Assembly (NCBI GenBank): GCA_032718475.1
Contig: JAUCBJ010007824.1
Span: 49,316-113,315 of the forward strand
Reading direction: 5' to 3'
Source of the DNA: Nemertoderma westbladi
Taxonomy: Eukaryota; Xenacoelomorpha; Nemertodermatida; Nemertodermatidae
Length of the DNA: 64,000 bases
Shown: piece by piece, positions 1-10,846 of the stretch
Position numbering within the stretch: position 1 is the first letter of the stretch
Layout of the letters: every line of letters begins with the position of its first letter
Position numbers and translations under genes: made by a program
The notes under the pieces: generated by a model
What the model saw: only the letters and a program-made list of their open reading frames with translations
What the model was told of the DNA's origin: nothing
Database searches by the model: none

Positions 1-2591
1 GATCCGGTACGGTACAGTACAGCTCGAAAAATATTAGTTGTAATATTAAATCTATAGTGAAAGTAACCCACCTTGGTGCGGTTGTTAAATTCGTTGCCTT
101 GGATTCTCATCTCTGGTGACTCATACGTTTGGGTAAGTTTTAGAGAAACTAGCAAGGGCTTGTCTTTGCATGTATCCTGAAATGGTCGCTAAATGAGTAC
201 CAGTTTCCCCTGGGGAGTTAGGGGGACAACAGTGGAATAAGTAGCATAAATTTCTACGTAATCAAAGGCCAACTGTCTGGCCGAATAAAACTTTACTTCA
301 CTTTAATTAATTAATTTGTAATACAATAAATAATATAATTATTCGCAATTACATATATACAAAAAAAAGTAAGGTAAATCGAAACCAATAATAGTTGCAA
401 TAATAGAAAGTTTATTTACGGATTGGCAGTGGAGAACCACCCAGTCATATACAAGAAAATTCATTAGGCATTTGGTGAAAAGCAAATTCTTCGAAAACAT
501 CCCACAACCGACAACTGACAGTCGACCGACGACCGACAACCGCTAAACAAAAATAAATCTGTTTTCCTAACACTCGTTTATTGTTTTGGTTAGTTAGAAT
601 AACCTGAAGCTGCAACTGTACCTTACTGTACCATTAATGTTAATAACGGTAGTCGTCGGTTTTCGGCGTATCGTATAAACCCCTTGTACATTGCAGGCAG
701 ATACAGCACAAGTAAAATGAAAAATACAGATTGTTCTGTTCTACTATTTAAATCAAAATGAAATAAGAAAGAAAATGAAATAAGTAATTCCAAATGGTGA
801 CTCCGTGTTATAGAAGTTTCGAATATTGTCTGAAAGGAAAATAACTCAATGATAAATAAATTTGTTTGGGTTTGGCGACGCCTATATGAAAGTCTACTTC
901 GATTACAATATTATTTAATAGAACCCTTAACTATCTCTAAGAACTCGCCGATATTGAGTTCTGACGGTTTTATAGGGACGCAGTAAATAATGGCAGATTG
1001 CAAGCAAGGAAGGAGTTGGCATGAAACGTAAAGCGAAAATAACTCAGATATGTTTAACTCACCACTCAACTGCGTCTTTGATTATATTCAAAGTTTTTTG
1101 ACAAATCGAATACAATACATTCATTAAAAAAAATTTAACAATTAAATTAAATATTCAGCTGTCATTTTATCTATTATTTATACGAATTTTATATTGGTTA
1201 TTAGATTCGAAATACTGAAAGAATAAATTAAACTTGTAACAAAAGGAAAATTGTGAAGTAAAGTTACGGTCAGTCGCACATCCTGCGCTGTACATCACGC
1301 TCAAATGACAGTGGAACTACCGTGCACGAATTTTATATTCAAGTACCTTATTGGCCTTCAATTGCGACCAACCAGAACCGAGTTAGAAATCGATAACGGA
1401 TATGTGGATCCGTTTGTGTGTGTGCGTGCGCTCGCGAGCGCATACAATATGGTCCGGGCGTCCCAGTTGGTTAATGTGACAATAAAGCCGGCCGTTAAAA
1501 CCCGGGTGCTCTCAGAGGTTGCCAAACCGGACGCTTTAATGATATACCCTAATGGGACTAGCTAGTAACTGCAATCGCTCCCACATAAATTAAGTTCAAA
1601 GACAAATACAGCAGACAGGCGTGAGTTCATTACTCATAGGTTGAGTAAGATATATCGCTAGGCTATTCCTTATACAACAACTGCAGTTTGCAGAGGTGTA
1701 AATGATAGCAATTGGATTCCTTGCAAGGATAAGCCGTGGCAACATTTTAATTATTAAAAGCCACGCACGCCTGAGAAGGAATAATTGAAACTGCACTCCG
1801 TTTGTATTTTAAGCAAACAGGCTTTGATGGTGATATGGTGGGTGAGTTTGCGTAGTGCAGTTCAAATGCATCCTGATTAATCCTGCTACTTACGGCGCCT
1901 GCTGTTTAATGATAGAGTAGGAAGGATTATTACAGCATTTGTAACTTACCACGCACACGGGGCGAGGGGGGAGGGGTGACCTGTAACGGGGTGGGATGGA
2001 GTATTCGGATATATTCACTGCAGGAAAGTCGAGAGTCTGTGACATTAATTATTAAACATAATGAAACTACTGTTCCATACCTTTGAAAAACATGTTATTG
2101 GGGGACATCGCGGACATCAATAATATGAAAGCATAACTCACAAGCACATATCAGTTTCAACAAGTCGATTGTGGTTGCTCAGGGCACTAGAAGTAGCAAC
2201 AGATCAAAATGATCAATGAATACCAATTGATCTGCTGCTGTTATATGATTTGGGGAAAATATTTAGTTACGGGAGGGGGGGGGGGGGGGGGTGGTAGCCC
2301 AACCAAAAACAAAAATTCGTCTAACATTTCCGATCAAAATACAGAATTATCATGGTGAATCCAAATCCACACACCGTTTCTCCAAAACTTGTTTGGTTTT
2401 CAAGATATCTTGGGAAGATATCAGGTACCGATACAAAGTATGAAATGAAAATAATATGAAAATAATATATTAATTTTTTAAATTATAGAATGGACTTCGC
2501 TCTGTAAAATTACTATTTAATGTTGTAATAAGTTAGGAACATGACTAACTATATAAATAGGAACGACCGTATTTATTTTGAAATTTTCCTT
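1..2591. other. Intergenic DNA, no gene recognised
   Basis: AT-rich sequence without a coding region I can support. The reading frames present are short, show no recognisable motif and lack splice context. An uninterrupted run of 17 G occurs at 2275-2291. Nothing here resembles the retroelements found further along. Confidence 0.6.
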
Positions 2592-2730
2592 GGGGGCAAT
2601 GTATTGTTTGGTTGGTAAGTGTCATTGGGGGGCAATTGTCCGACGAGCAATTGTCTGGAGGGTAATTGTACGGGGGCAATTGTCTACGGGGGCAATAGTC
2701 ATGGGGTCAATTGTCCGGGGGGCAATTATA
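2592..2730. repeat. Degenerate tandem array of CAATTG-containing units
   Basis: A unit of roughly 15-25 bp built on GGGGGCAATTGTC recurs about seven times with variation (ggtaattg, gtcaattg, gcaatag). The core CAATTG is a palindrome. The array is short and irregular; it could be a decayed minisatellite or the subterminal repeat of a DNA transposon, but no partner end was found. Confidence 0.5.
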
Positions 2731-2984
2731 CTGTGACGACAGAGTATAATAGTACCGATAAATACGGTTTTTGCATACTCCAGGGTCGGATTATGTTTTC
2801 GGCTCCTGGTAGCCCCAAATTTCGGGCCCTTCCCCCACCCACCCCATTTTATTGGACCCCGTTAGAAAAAAAAAGTAATTTAAAATTTATTATTATTATT
2901 TTGTACAAAGGATTTCGTTACAAAATTCCACGTTGCTTTTAAGTACCTAAAGGCGGCCCCAAATAGGGTCATGATAAAATACAC

Positions 2985-3053
2985 CCGGAGGCGCTCGGAG
3001 AAGTAATCTGGAGGTCAAGGGTTCAAATCCTATCTGTTGCCCACGTTTTTTTT
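2985..3053 (+). repeat. Possible tRNA-derived SINE head or tRNA pseudogene fragment
   Basis: GGTTCAAATCC at 3020-3030 fits the pol III B box (T-arm) consensus closely. It is followed by a short stretch and T8 at 3046-3053, which would serve as a pol III terminator. No convincing A box or cloverleaf can be drawn upstream, and the T stem pairs poorly, so this is not called a tRNA gene. Confidence 0.3.
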
Positions 3054-3387
3054 CGCAAGTAATAAGACATGTACAATAACACGTTCGTGGGGTCTTCGCG
3101 CTCCACGAGGCTCAGTTATGAGATACAAATTAAAATTTAGCGATTGCATCACAAAATCAGTATTTTGATAAATTTAACCACACCGCCAATCAATCAAAAA
3201 AGGTGGATAGTAGGCCTACGTGTTCAGCCCTTTTAATCTGCACCCCAACCCAAAGGCACAAACGGCGCCACAGTATATGATATTGATGGCAGTTAGGTAT
3301 TGAGAGTGAATTTGTGTTTTATGGGTAAATCAAGATCGTAGACTGCTCAATTTGTCAGAAATATAGAAAATATCTTATGCCGATGTT

Positions 3388-3616
3388 GATGCAGTAAATG
3401 ATATTGAAATAATTAAATTAATATACCGGTGCCACCATAGTCAACGCAGTACTCGTCTTCTTTATAAGCCTCTTTATGCTCGTCCTGTTTTGCATTTAAA
3501 TATCTTTCCTAAACGCAGCAGACTGACAATCTTTATAACTATCGATGCGTTCAATATGCGAAGATAGGTGGTTTATAGGAGTATAGTCAACGCAGTACTC
3601 GTCTTCATTACAAGCC
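3388..3616. repeat. Dispersed repeat flanking element A, with an internal direct repeat
   Basis: A roughly 33-bp segment beginning ATAGTCAACGCAGTACTCGT occurs twice (about 3438-3470 and 3583-3616). Neighbouring pieces (GGTGGTTTATAGGA, and GATGCAGTAAATGATATT leading to ATACCGGT) recur in altered form just beyond the broken 3' LTR of element A at 15804-15900. Element A therefore sits inside, or was rearranged with, this repeat. Confidence 0.6.
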
Positions 3617-4786
3617 TGTAAAGGCTTTTGCGGATCTAGCTAGTTATTTTCCCCGCAAAGTACTCTGTAGGTGTTTCAGTGGATATAAAAAGCCATTTCT
3701 TCTGTATGTGTACTTTAGTGGACATAACTAGCTGTGTACTTTAGCGGACATAACTAGCGATCTTATGTCGCAATAAGCCAAAATCCTCTTGATACAGTGT
3801 AGTTACCATGACGACATCTAACAGCTGATATGTCCACGTGTAACATTTCTTTGTTCTTTGTTCTCTCTTTGTTCGGTCGACCAATCAGAGCGTTTTTTGA
3901 CTCTGTGTTGGAGATTGTATACAGAAACTCATGCGATTCAGTCAGTATGTGTATTTTTGTCCACAGCCATAAGACCGGCTTTGGAATTCTGTGTTTTCAG
4001 GCTTTAGCCAAAAATTAGTAGGCTTGATCATAGAAACGTATAACTGTTATCAATTCAATTCATACCAAACCAACTCAGTACATATGCATTATGCTTTCAC
4101 CGCATTATTTCACTGCTATTTATGGTTTATTCGGTTATTAATTATATCAGTTGATGGAATCTTGTTATATTTGGATAATATCTATAAATAATCAGAAAAC
4201 CCCAATCTTCTTGATATACTGAAGGTTAGAGAGACCGGTTACATATAAAAATTGCGACTTACATTATATTGGTTTTGGAGTGAATCTAATGCTATTTCAT
4301 AGGCACTACATGAGTCGGTTGTTGTTCTCTTTATATGTGACTAAAATTAGTGAAGGTCGGCAGATCGGTGTGCAGCATTGTGCGGTAGTGTGCATGATTG
4401 TGACTGATAACAAAGCATCTCCTAAAGAATGTGCTTTATACGTGAATCCATAGCCATCCCGTTGTGTCTAGTGTAAGTCATAACTCTGTTTACATATTTA
4501 GAGCGCCACGTCCTAAAGGAACTGTTAATATTTCCCGAAAGTGAATAATATTGTCAGAAATTATATATTAACGATCAGTCGAATAATACAGTAGGCCTAC
4601 ACCGCAATAAGGTCAAAGCTTCCGAATCCAGTCTTCCGGGTATATCCAGCGGGTGAATGGTCGCGCATAGACTGGCTTCGGCTAATGTAGTGTATCAAAT
4701 ACTCGTCATAGGCTAAAGTCGATTTATAATCTAGAAGACATCCAAATTTGGCAGGTTAAACTGCTAAAGGTCTGAAAGCACGAACA
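3617..4786 (+). repeat. 5' LTR of element A (about 1,170 bp)
   Basis: Begins TGTAAAGGCTTTTGCGG and ends CGAACA, so it has TG...CA termini. It matches the LTRs of element B along its length. A TATAAAAA box lies at 3684-3691; element B has CATAAAAA there. The upstream part contains repeated copies of a TTTAGYGGACATAA-like motif, possibly U3 regulatory repeats. The right boundary is taken from the point where B's two LTRs stop matching. Confidence 0.88.
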
Positions 4787-5140
4787 ATAACAGTTATTAT
4801 CGTCTGATTGCAGTGTAGGCAATAAATACAGTTTAATATTGTTCTGGTAAGAACAATAACAGTTATTGCTTCTGTATTGCAGTAGGCAATAAAGCTGAAG
4901 TACCGGTCAACCGGTACCCAGTAGGCCTAACTACCTAAACACCCGAACCGGTACTTACAGTACAGCAGTACAGGTACAGCAGTATTATTTCGATTGTGAT
5001 ATATTGTATATTGTAGGCTGTTAGGGGATTAGGGATTGATCATCCCTTATTCCTTTGTATGGTTTACTTATTTCTGTCAGTTTTATTTATTTGTAGGCTA
5101 ATATTGAGCAGAAGGCGTGTAAGCCTGCTCAGATTGTACA

Positions 5141-5703
5141 GATAATTTATAGGCTGGATTGTTGTCTGGCTGTTGTTAGGTCTGAAGAGATTACGGTGTG
5201 TGTAGAACGAGTTAGGAATGTAGGGGCTTCCAGTGCTGTGAGGTAAATCCCCTCGAAAGAATAAGTCGTACTACTCGGTTAGAACGCATACTAACTAACC
5301 ATTTCGGAGTCTGCATATACTGTAGTTTGTTTAGGCTTGATAGTAGTCTGCCAGCGTTTGGTCTGTATTTTTGTTTGTGTAGTCTGTACGGGTAGCGTAA
5401 TATTTCTTATTTAGATAATTTGTAGGCTGGATTGTTGTCTGGCTGTTATTAGGTCTGAAGAGATTTCGGTGTGTGTAGAGTGTATGTCCGATAAATTACT
5501 AGTTAGGAACGTAGGGGCTTCCAGTGCTGTGAGGTAAATCCCCTCGAAAGAATAAGTCATACTACTCGGTTAGAACGCATACTAACTAACCATTTCGGAG
5601 TCTGCATATACTGTAGTTTGTTTGGGCTTGATAGTAGTCTGCCAGCGTTTGGTCTGTATTTTGTTTGAGTAGTCTGTACGTGTAGCGTAATATTTATTAT
5701 TCA
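5141..5703 (+). repeat. Tandem duplication in leader A, period about 273 bp
   Basis: Two consecutive copies start GATAATTTRTAGGCTGGATT at 5141 and 5414. They share the run through 'ggggcttccagtgctgtgag' to 'agcgtaatattt'. The second copy has about 18 bp more, which matches the longer unit in element B. The duplication is present in both elements, so it predates their split. Confidence 0.85.
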
Positions 5704-6649
5704 GAGTTTATGCGATTATTCGCAACATTCATATCCCCAAGTTTATTCCTACAGTAATTGTGCTTGTTGTACATACCGTTATAGTTAAATTAACCCCGGT
5801 ACTACATCAGGGCTGCTTGGCGTAGGTAAAGACTGGTGATTTTGTGCCCCGGTCACTCCAGCAGATACCGTGGTTCTTTTAGCTGTACAAGTATTTCTAA
5901 CTGCTGATTATTTGTTGTATAAGTACTTGTACCTAATTTAGGGTTTAGTGTACAGTGCTTTCCGAAGGTAATTAGTGTGTAGACAGTATATTTGTGTTGT
6001 AAAGTGGTTAATAGGCACGTTGGTTCTGGTAGACCGCGGTAATTAACTTCTAGGTAGGAACACTCCGTGATACATAACGTAGTACTTATAGCGATACGGC
6101 TATAAGTCGTCAGACGGTGGTATTTTTCCTATCTGGACAATGCAGTATATTTACTACTGCTTTGTTATTTTCAAATACCGTAGTACCCTGTCCGTTGTAA
6201 TAACCAGATATTCTAACCCTTTGTTAGGCTGGTTTGTAGACTTCTTGTAAAATTACCCTAAAAATTCGTACGTGTAAATTTTTGTGTTTATTTAGAGATT
6301 GTAATCTCACCCCGAATTGTACGTAATTTGTAGTATTAAGTAACTTAGGTAAATTAGAATTATTTGTTTTAGTGTCCAACAAGTAGCACTTCACTGAGAG
6401 CGTACAGCTTCTGTGCGGTGACTCCTTCCCAGAAATAATAACATTTATTTCAAATATTGACAAAAACCCATTAAACGGGTATATATATTATAAATCAACT
6501 CAAACCGATTTATAAAATAGTAGGCCTGTCTTACAACCATTAGGTCTTAATATCAGTTGGACTACTGCTTAAATAACGGTAATCAAGTAAAGTAAAGTAA
6601 CCAAGTAACCCCTAAAATTCAGAAATTCAATTATTCTAAAATAATTGAC

Positions 6650-6907
6650 ATACCGGTATTTACGATAGGCTCATTATATCTATTTCTATAAATTTGCGCT
6701 GAAATTATATACCGGTATTCTGTAATTAATTCTAGTCCATAATTATACTTATATGTACTATAAGTGTAAGCTGTATACCGGTATTCACGATAGGCCTATT
6801 ATATATTTATATATATAGTTGTGCTGAAATTATATACCGGTATTCTGTGACAAACCTAGTCTGTAATAATACTTATATATATACTATAAGTGTATACCGG
6901 TATTCTA
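6650..6907 (+). repeat. Tandem array with TATACCGGTATT palindromes, leader A
   Basis: Units of roughly 120 bp contain ATACCGGTAT palindromes, 'gataggcctattatat', 'gtgctgaaattat' and 'acttatatatactataagtg'. About two units are present here and about three in element B, ending shortly before the gag start. Confidence 0.8.
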
Positions 6908-7040
6908 ATATATTATATATATATCATGCTATACTGAGTAGCAGTATTGGTAATTAATTACTAGGCTAACAGTTGATACTGAATTACTAGACTTGCTTTA
7001 ACTGTAATATAGCAGTAGGCATTCAACTGTACAAACAAAC

Positions 7041-7688
7041 ATGTCTGACACAAAGCCAAACCTGTCAGACAGTCTCCTAGATACAACCATCTGTGACCCA
7101 GACAGGAGTGTGGAACGTGTGAGACCAAAGTTCAACTCACCTCCTACTGTAAGAAAGATCATCCCTCCAGTAGTAATATCAGACCCTAGGCTAGTCCAAC
7201 ACCGTAGGTCTATCATAGGCACTCGAGCTCAGGTCAAGCGGGACCAAGAAGCAGCGGAACAGCAGCAACACTCGAGCCGAGAACTTATTTCTCAGCGGCC
7301 CGACAGCTCCAGTAGTGCGGATACTGTAGAGCTGACACCCGAGCGCGGAGCAAAGATGGCAGATGCGGTTTATTCGGATCCCCTTCTCATCCTTCCTGCA
7401 GCAGTACTCACTAGGGTATTGATTGCGGTGGAGGAACACCAGATTGATTGGGCGAGAAGTAAGCGATCGACCAAGGATAGTTATGCGGGATACACAAGGG
7501 AAGAACTGAAGTCTATTGTCGAGTCGCAATGGAACTTCCCCGGACCCGGACTCCCGTTTGACTTATCGGAAGCTGCCTGGGAAGACATACACAGGATGGG
7601 AGTGACAAAAGAAACCAGCGATCCAGCTGTGTGGAAGAGGTCAGCAGCAGGATACGTACAGGATTATTCAGCTCTATGGAGCGATTAG
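7041..7688 (+). pseudogene. gag N-terminal region of element A (frameshifted)
   Basis: Starts at an ATG in the same context as the gag start of element B (21943), and the first about 205 codons correspond almost residue for residue to B. The sequence is hydrophilic, with a Q/E/S-rich stretch around residues 65-90 and a helical stretch after residue 105. A one-base deletion relative to B near 7662 throws the frame into an early stop. The coding sequence continues in the next frame (7631-9751). No known domain is recognised in this N-terminal part; its role as gag comes from position and from its continuation into the DUF1759 region. Confidence 0.8.
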
Positions 7689-9751
7689 AGGAACAACTGT
7701 TTCGACAACCCCAAGGACCTCAAGAGCAGGGAGAGCTGCTTTATAAAGTTAGAGAAAGAATTCTCCGAATCAGACTAATCTTATCGGCCTTTGAGGAGGC
7801 TTCGAAAAGAAGACAAGACACGTCGTTGCAAGTTGCCGTAAAGACTTGGTTTCAGCGGGTGAGTCTCAAAGTTCAAGGAACTGCCACGTGGAAATCTCAG
7901 TTGGCCGAGCGCTCAACCCATGGAGAATCAACAGACGCTACCTTTTCCCAAGTGGAAAGTGAAGTGACAGCAGAAAAACCGCATAAGAGGGATGCTATTG
8001 ACATCTATCTGTCAGACTATCAACGATTTGTAGGTGACGAAGAGTTGAGGAGACGGCTGTCTGGACTTAGCCCTAATAGTGAAGGAGCCAAGCTTGTGTT
8101 GGACGCAATTGATGCGGATATGATAGCTGCGAACCAAGCTAAATTTGATGAACGCCTCCGCATCGCTAGGGTCCAAGAAGAACAAGTAAAGAAAAAACGT
8201 ATAGAAGACAGAAAGACAACAGCAGCGGCAATGGCAGCGGCAGAAGCGGAAAGAAAGGCAGCAGAGGCAGCGGCAGAGGCAAAACCGGCAGCTGCAGCAA
8301 TAAAAGCGGCAGCGGTAGAGGCAAAAGCGGCAGCTGCAGCAGTAGAAGCGGAAAGAAAAGCGGCAGCGGCAGAAGCAAAAGCGGCAGCAGCAGAGGCAAA
8401 AGCGGCAGCGGCAGAAGCGGAAAGAAAGATAGCAGTGGCAGAAGCAGAACGAAGAGCATCGGAAGAGACCACCCAACTAGATTTGGAAAATATTCAAGAG
8501 AATCAAGACTGCATAAATAAACAGTTAACAGCTAGTCATATGCAGATGATGAATCGATCTACTCCCAAAAGACAGGGATATACATCATCTGATGAAGGCG
8601 ATACCACCGATCCTGAAGGCGGAGGAAATAGATCTCGTCTAAGCAGACGTAGAAGAATGTCCCACCGTCAGAAATTGCCTGATTTGCCCCCAGCTGTTAG
8701 AAGGCAACTAACTAACACAGACTTAGGTAGTACAGAACCCACAGACCAAATAATTAAAATAGAAAGACTCCCTACTATAGTAGATGAGCCTGAAATAATT
8801 AGGCCTGTTCTCGAAGCCACCCCTTCGGTGATAGAGACACCTGTACTCCCTGAACCTACCTCTAAATTCACTCTGCACAGCACTAAGCTACCTGTGCCCC
8901 ACAGAACCACCCCTGAAAATGTTCATGTCCTGGACTCCGAGCGAAATATTAATGATATGTCGCCCGTTGTCCCTTGTCCGCCCGCTACAACGTTGGCGCC
9001 TCCCGCTTCGGCGGTCGAGTGGGTAGATGAGGGACGACGGGAGATGGGTCTCCTGCTCGGGCAGCTGAGGGAACACCGTTCTTGCTCCTCTCAGCAGGTC
9101 CAGGAGATGGGGGAGACTGTGCAGCAGTTAAAGGGAACAATTAGAGAGGGTAGGTTAGAGTTGCAAGAAGTGCAGCAAAGTATTGCGTTAGAACGCGACA
9201 AACTAGTAAATCTCCAAAAGGGTATACCACCACCCCCTGTAACAATGTGTCAACCTGTTAGGTCTGAAGTATTTCATGCGCAAGGTGTGGAGCCTACACG
9301 CATCTATACTGCTAGTGAAGTGGAAACTCCTATAATAAACCCTATTAAGGGTAATTATAAACCTGTTGACAATGATATTCCATATAGACTTGATAATAAT
9401 CCGAGAAATTTATATACCGATAACTCGATATTAAATAACACGATGGCCCAAGAAAGTTTTACACGTCAAATGGCTAGAACCGAAGCCCGTCAAGCGGTAA
9501 AGGTGGGAGAGATCGTCAAGTTCAATGGAGATGAGATGAAATGGTTACCTTTTAATGAATATTATAAAGATAACATACAGAACTCTGTGCTATCTAATGG
9601 AGAGAAACTTAGATTCCTCATCGAGTGCTTGGAAGGATCTCCCAAGTTAATGGCGTTAAAGTTTATTGGACATCCAGATGGATTAAGACAAGTTTGGGAT
9701 ACCCTAAACATCAGGTATGGTAATAGGAATAACATAGCTAGGTATTGGTAG
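7631..9751 (+). pseudogene. gag of element A: coiled coil and start of DUF1759
   Basis: Residues about 175-275 form an Ala/Glu/Lys-rich coiled coil made of short tandem units (EAKAAAA, EAERKA). A basic stretch, SRLSRRRRMSHRQKLPDLPP, follows near residue 345, then a proline-rich linker. The final about 95 residues (from TRQMARTEARQAVK) match the gag-like DUF1759 region of BEL/Pao elements (FNGDEMKWLPF, RFLIECLEGSP, WDTLNIRYGN). The frame ends because about 13 bases present in B are missing at about 9746. The remaining DUF1759 and the zinc knuckles are absent, replaced from 9799 by foreign DNA. The first codons overlap the preceding fragment only because of the frameshift. Confidence 0.85.
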
Positions 9752-10476
9752 CGCCCCGAAAGTTCATTAGCAGCGGGATTATAGAGTTTTCCGATGAGCA
9801 GTTTGAAGAAATACATACATAAAAAGGACAACAAAAGTCATTAAAGGGACAACAAAAGTCATTATGCACAATTCGTAAAAAAAGGAGGACAAAAAAGTCA
9901 AATAAAAGGGGTGCATGTAAAGTGCGGACTGGCGGACTACGGACTGCAGTTTGCCAAAATCCACGCGGTCAATTTGAATTATCGACTTCCAAACTAAGAA
10001 TCCGTTCTTTGTTGTCTGGACAAATGGCAGACTGAAGCCGGCAAATTGTAACCTGATTGGTGGCTCAATCATTTACATAGGCTGAAAGGGAACTTAAAGA
10101 ATGAATCATCCAATTGCAGCATTGGCTTTTAAATGTTTACCATTGCTGCATTGTGCAACACTGTAATACAGGAAATAATTATCCTATACAGTAATTACGT
10201 AATGGACTGTTGATTAAGGGACTACTACTAGTGGCGAACCTATACCTCTACTGTAAATACAGTAGTAATCAGGTAATATTTTCCTAAACTTTCACATCAA
10301 GGCACTATTATCTTACTTAAGCCTGGATGTATTATAGTAAGTTTAGTTTTGGACGTTTAAGAATAGGCCTACTACACGTGCAATATACGGCCGCCATCGA
10401 TGACGTTAGTTATTATACTTAGTTTTAGTTTGAATTAATCGAAAACTTCAACCGGCTGACCGGTAGCCGGTGTAAC

Positions 10477-10600
10477 AGGAAAATATGCCCCCCCGGGAAA
10501 TGTGCCCGGGGGGGGGCATATTTTCCTAGGAAAAAATGCCCCCCCGGGCAAATTTCCCTAGGAAAAAATCCCCCCCCTTAGGAAATTATGCCCCCCCTGA
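10477..10600. repeat. G/C-run hairpin cluster
   Basis: AGGAAAATATG followed by C7 and GGG (10477-10497) pairs with CCC, G9 and CATATTTTCCT (10505-10527) around a 7-base loop, giving a nearly perfect hairpin. Three further partial copies of the arm follow, separated by CCTAGG. This may be the subterminal part of a foldback element. Confidence 0.8.
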
Positions 10601-10650
10601 ATTATACAATAAACAAAACTTATTACTACTAAAATTTACAAAAATTATAC

Positions 10651-10772
10651 AAAACAATAAACAGTCACTTTACCAAATGAAGGAAAGGAGCAGGTTACAG
10701 AGGCAGGCCTTTCTAACCAAAACAATAAACGATCATTTAACTAATTGAGGGAAAGGAGCCGGTTACAGAGGC
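10651..10772. repeat. Tandem duplication, period about 68 bp
   Basis: Two copies run from AAAACAATAAAC (10651 and 10719) to GGTTACAGAGGC (ends 10704 and 10772), with 14 bases between them. The second copy abuts the point where homology to element B resumes. Confidence 0.8.
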
Positions 10773-10846
10773 GCAAATCATCATATCTTGTTGCACACTG
10801 AATTCGATCTACATTCGAATTCGAACTACATGTCCAATTCAGTGAT

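Larger units (their letters stand above)
4787..7040 (+). other. Leader of element A, non-coding
   Basis: About 2.25 kb between the LTR and the gag start, with no supported coding region. At the LTR edge a segment of about 69 bp is duplicated (copies start at 4782 and 4851). No canonical tRNA primer site beginning TGG directly follows the LTR. Two larger tandem structures inside are listed separately. The length is unusual for a BEL/Pao leader. Confidence 0.7.
9799..10772. other. Foreign DNA replacing the gag zinc-knuckle region of element A
   Basis: Homology to element B stops at about 9798 and resumes at about 10772, while B has about 0.7 kb of gag coding there. The segment has no coding region I can support. 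It opens with repeats of GGACAACAAAAGTCATTA and ends in GC-run hairpins and a tandem duplication. I could not find terminal inverted repeats or a target duplication, so whether it is an insertion or a replacement by repair is open. Confidence 0.7.

Noticed and set aside
1305-1565. 86-codon frame in the left intergenic region
   Set aside because: No recognisable domain, no homologous copy in the window and no splice context; such a length is expected by chance.
2619-2942. 107-codon Gly/Asn/Cys-rich frame
   Set aside because: It is a translation of the CAATTG tandem array followed by low-complexity DNA.
3000-3053. Functional tRNA gene
   Set aside because: Only the B box and a T-run are present; acceptor and D arms cannot be formed.
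3830-4018. 62-codon frame repeated at 15612-15800, with related frames at 18666 and 33119
   Set aside because: These lie in the LTRs; the repetition reflects LTR copies, not a protein gene.
6224-6463. 79-codon minus-strand frame conserved at 21002-21241
   Set aside because: Conserved only because the leaders of A and B are homologous at DNA level; no motif and no start context of note.
8012-8476. Cys/Phe-rich and Leu/Pro-rich minus-strand frames over the gag coiled coil
   Set aside because: Reverse translations of the Ala/Glu/Lys repeat; the plus-strand gag explains the openness.
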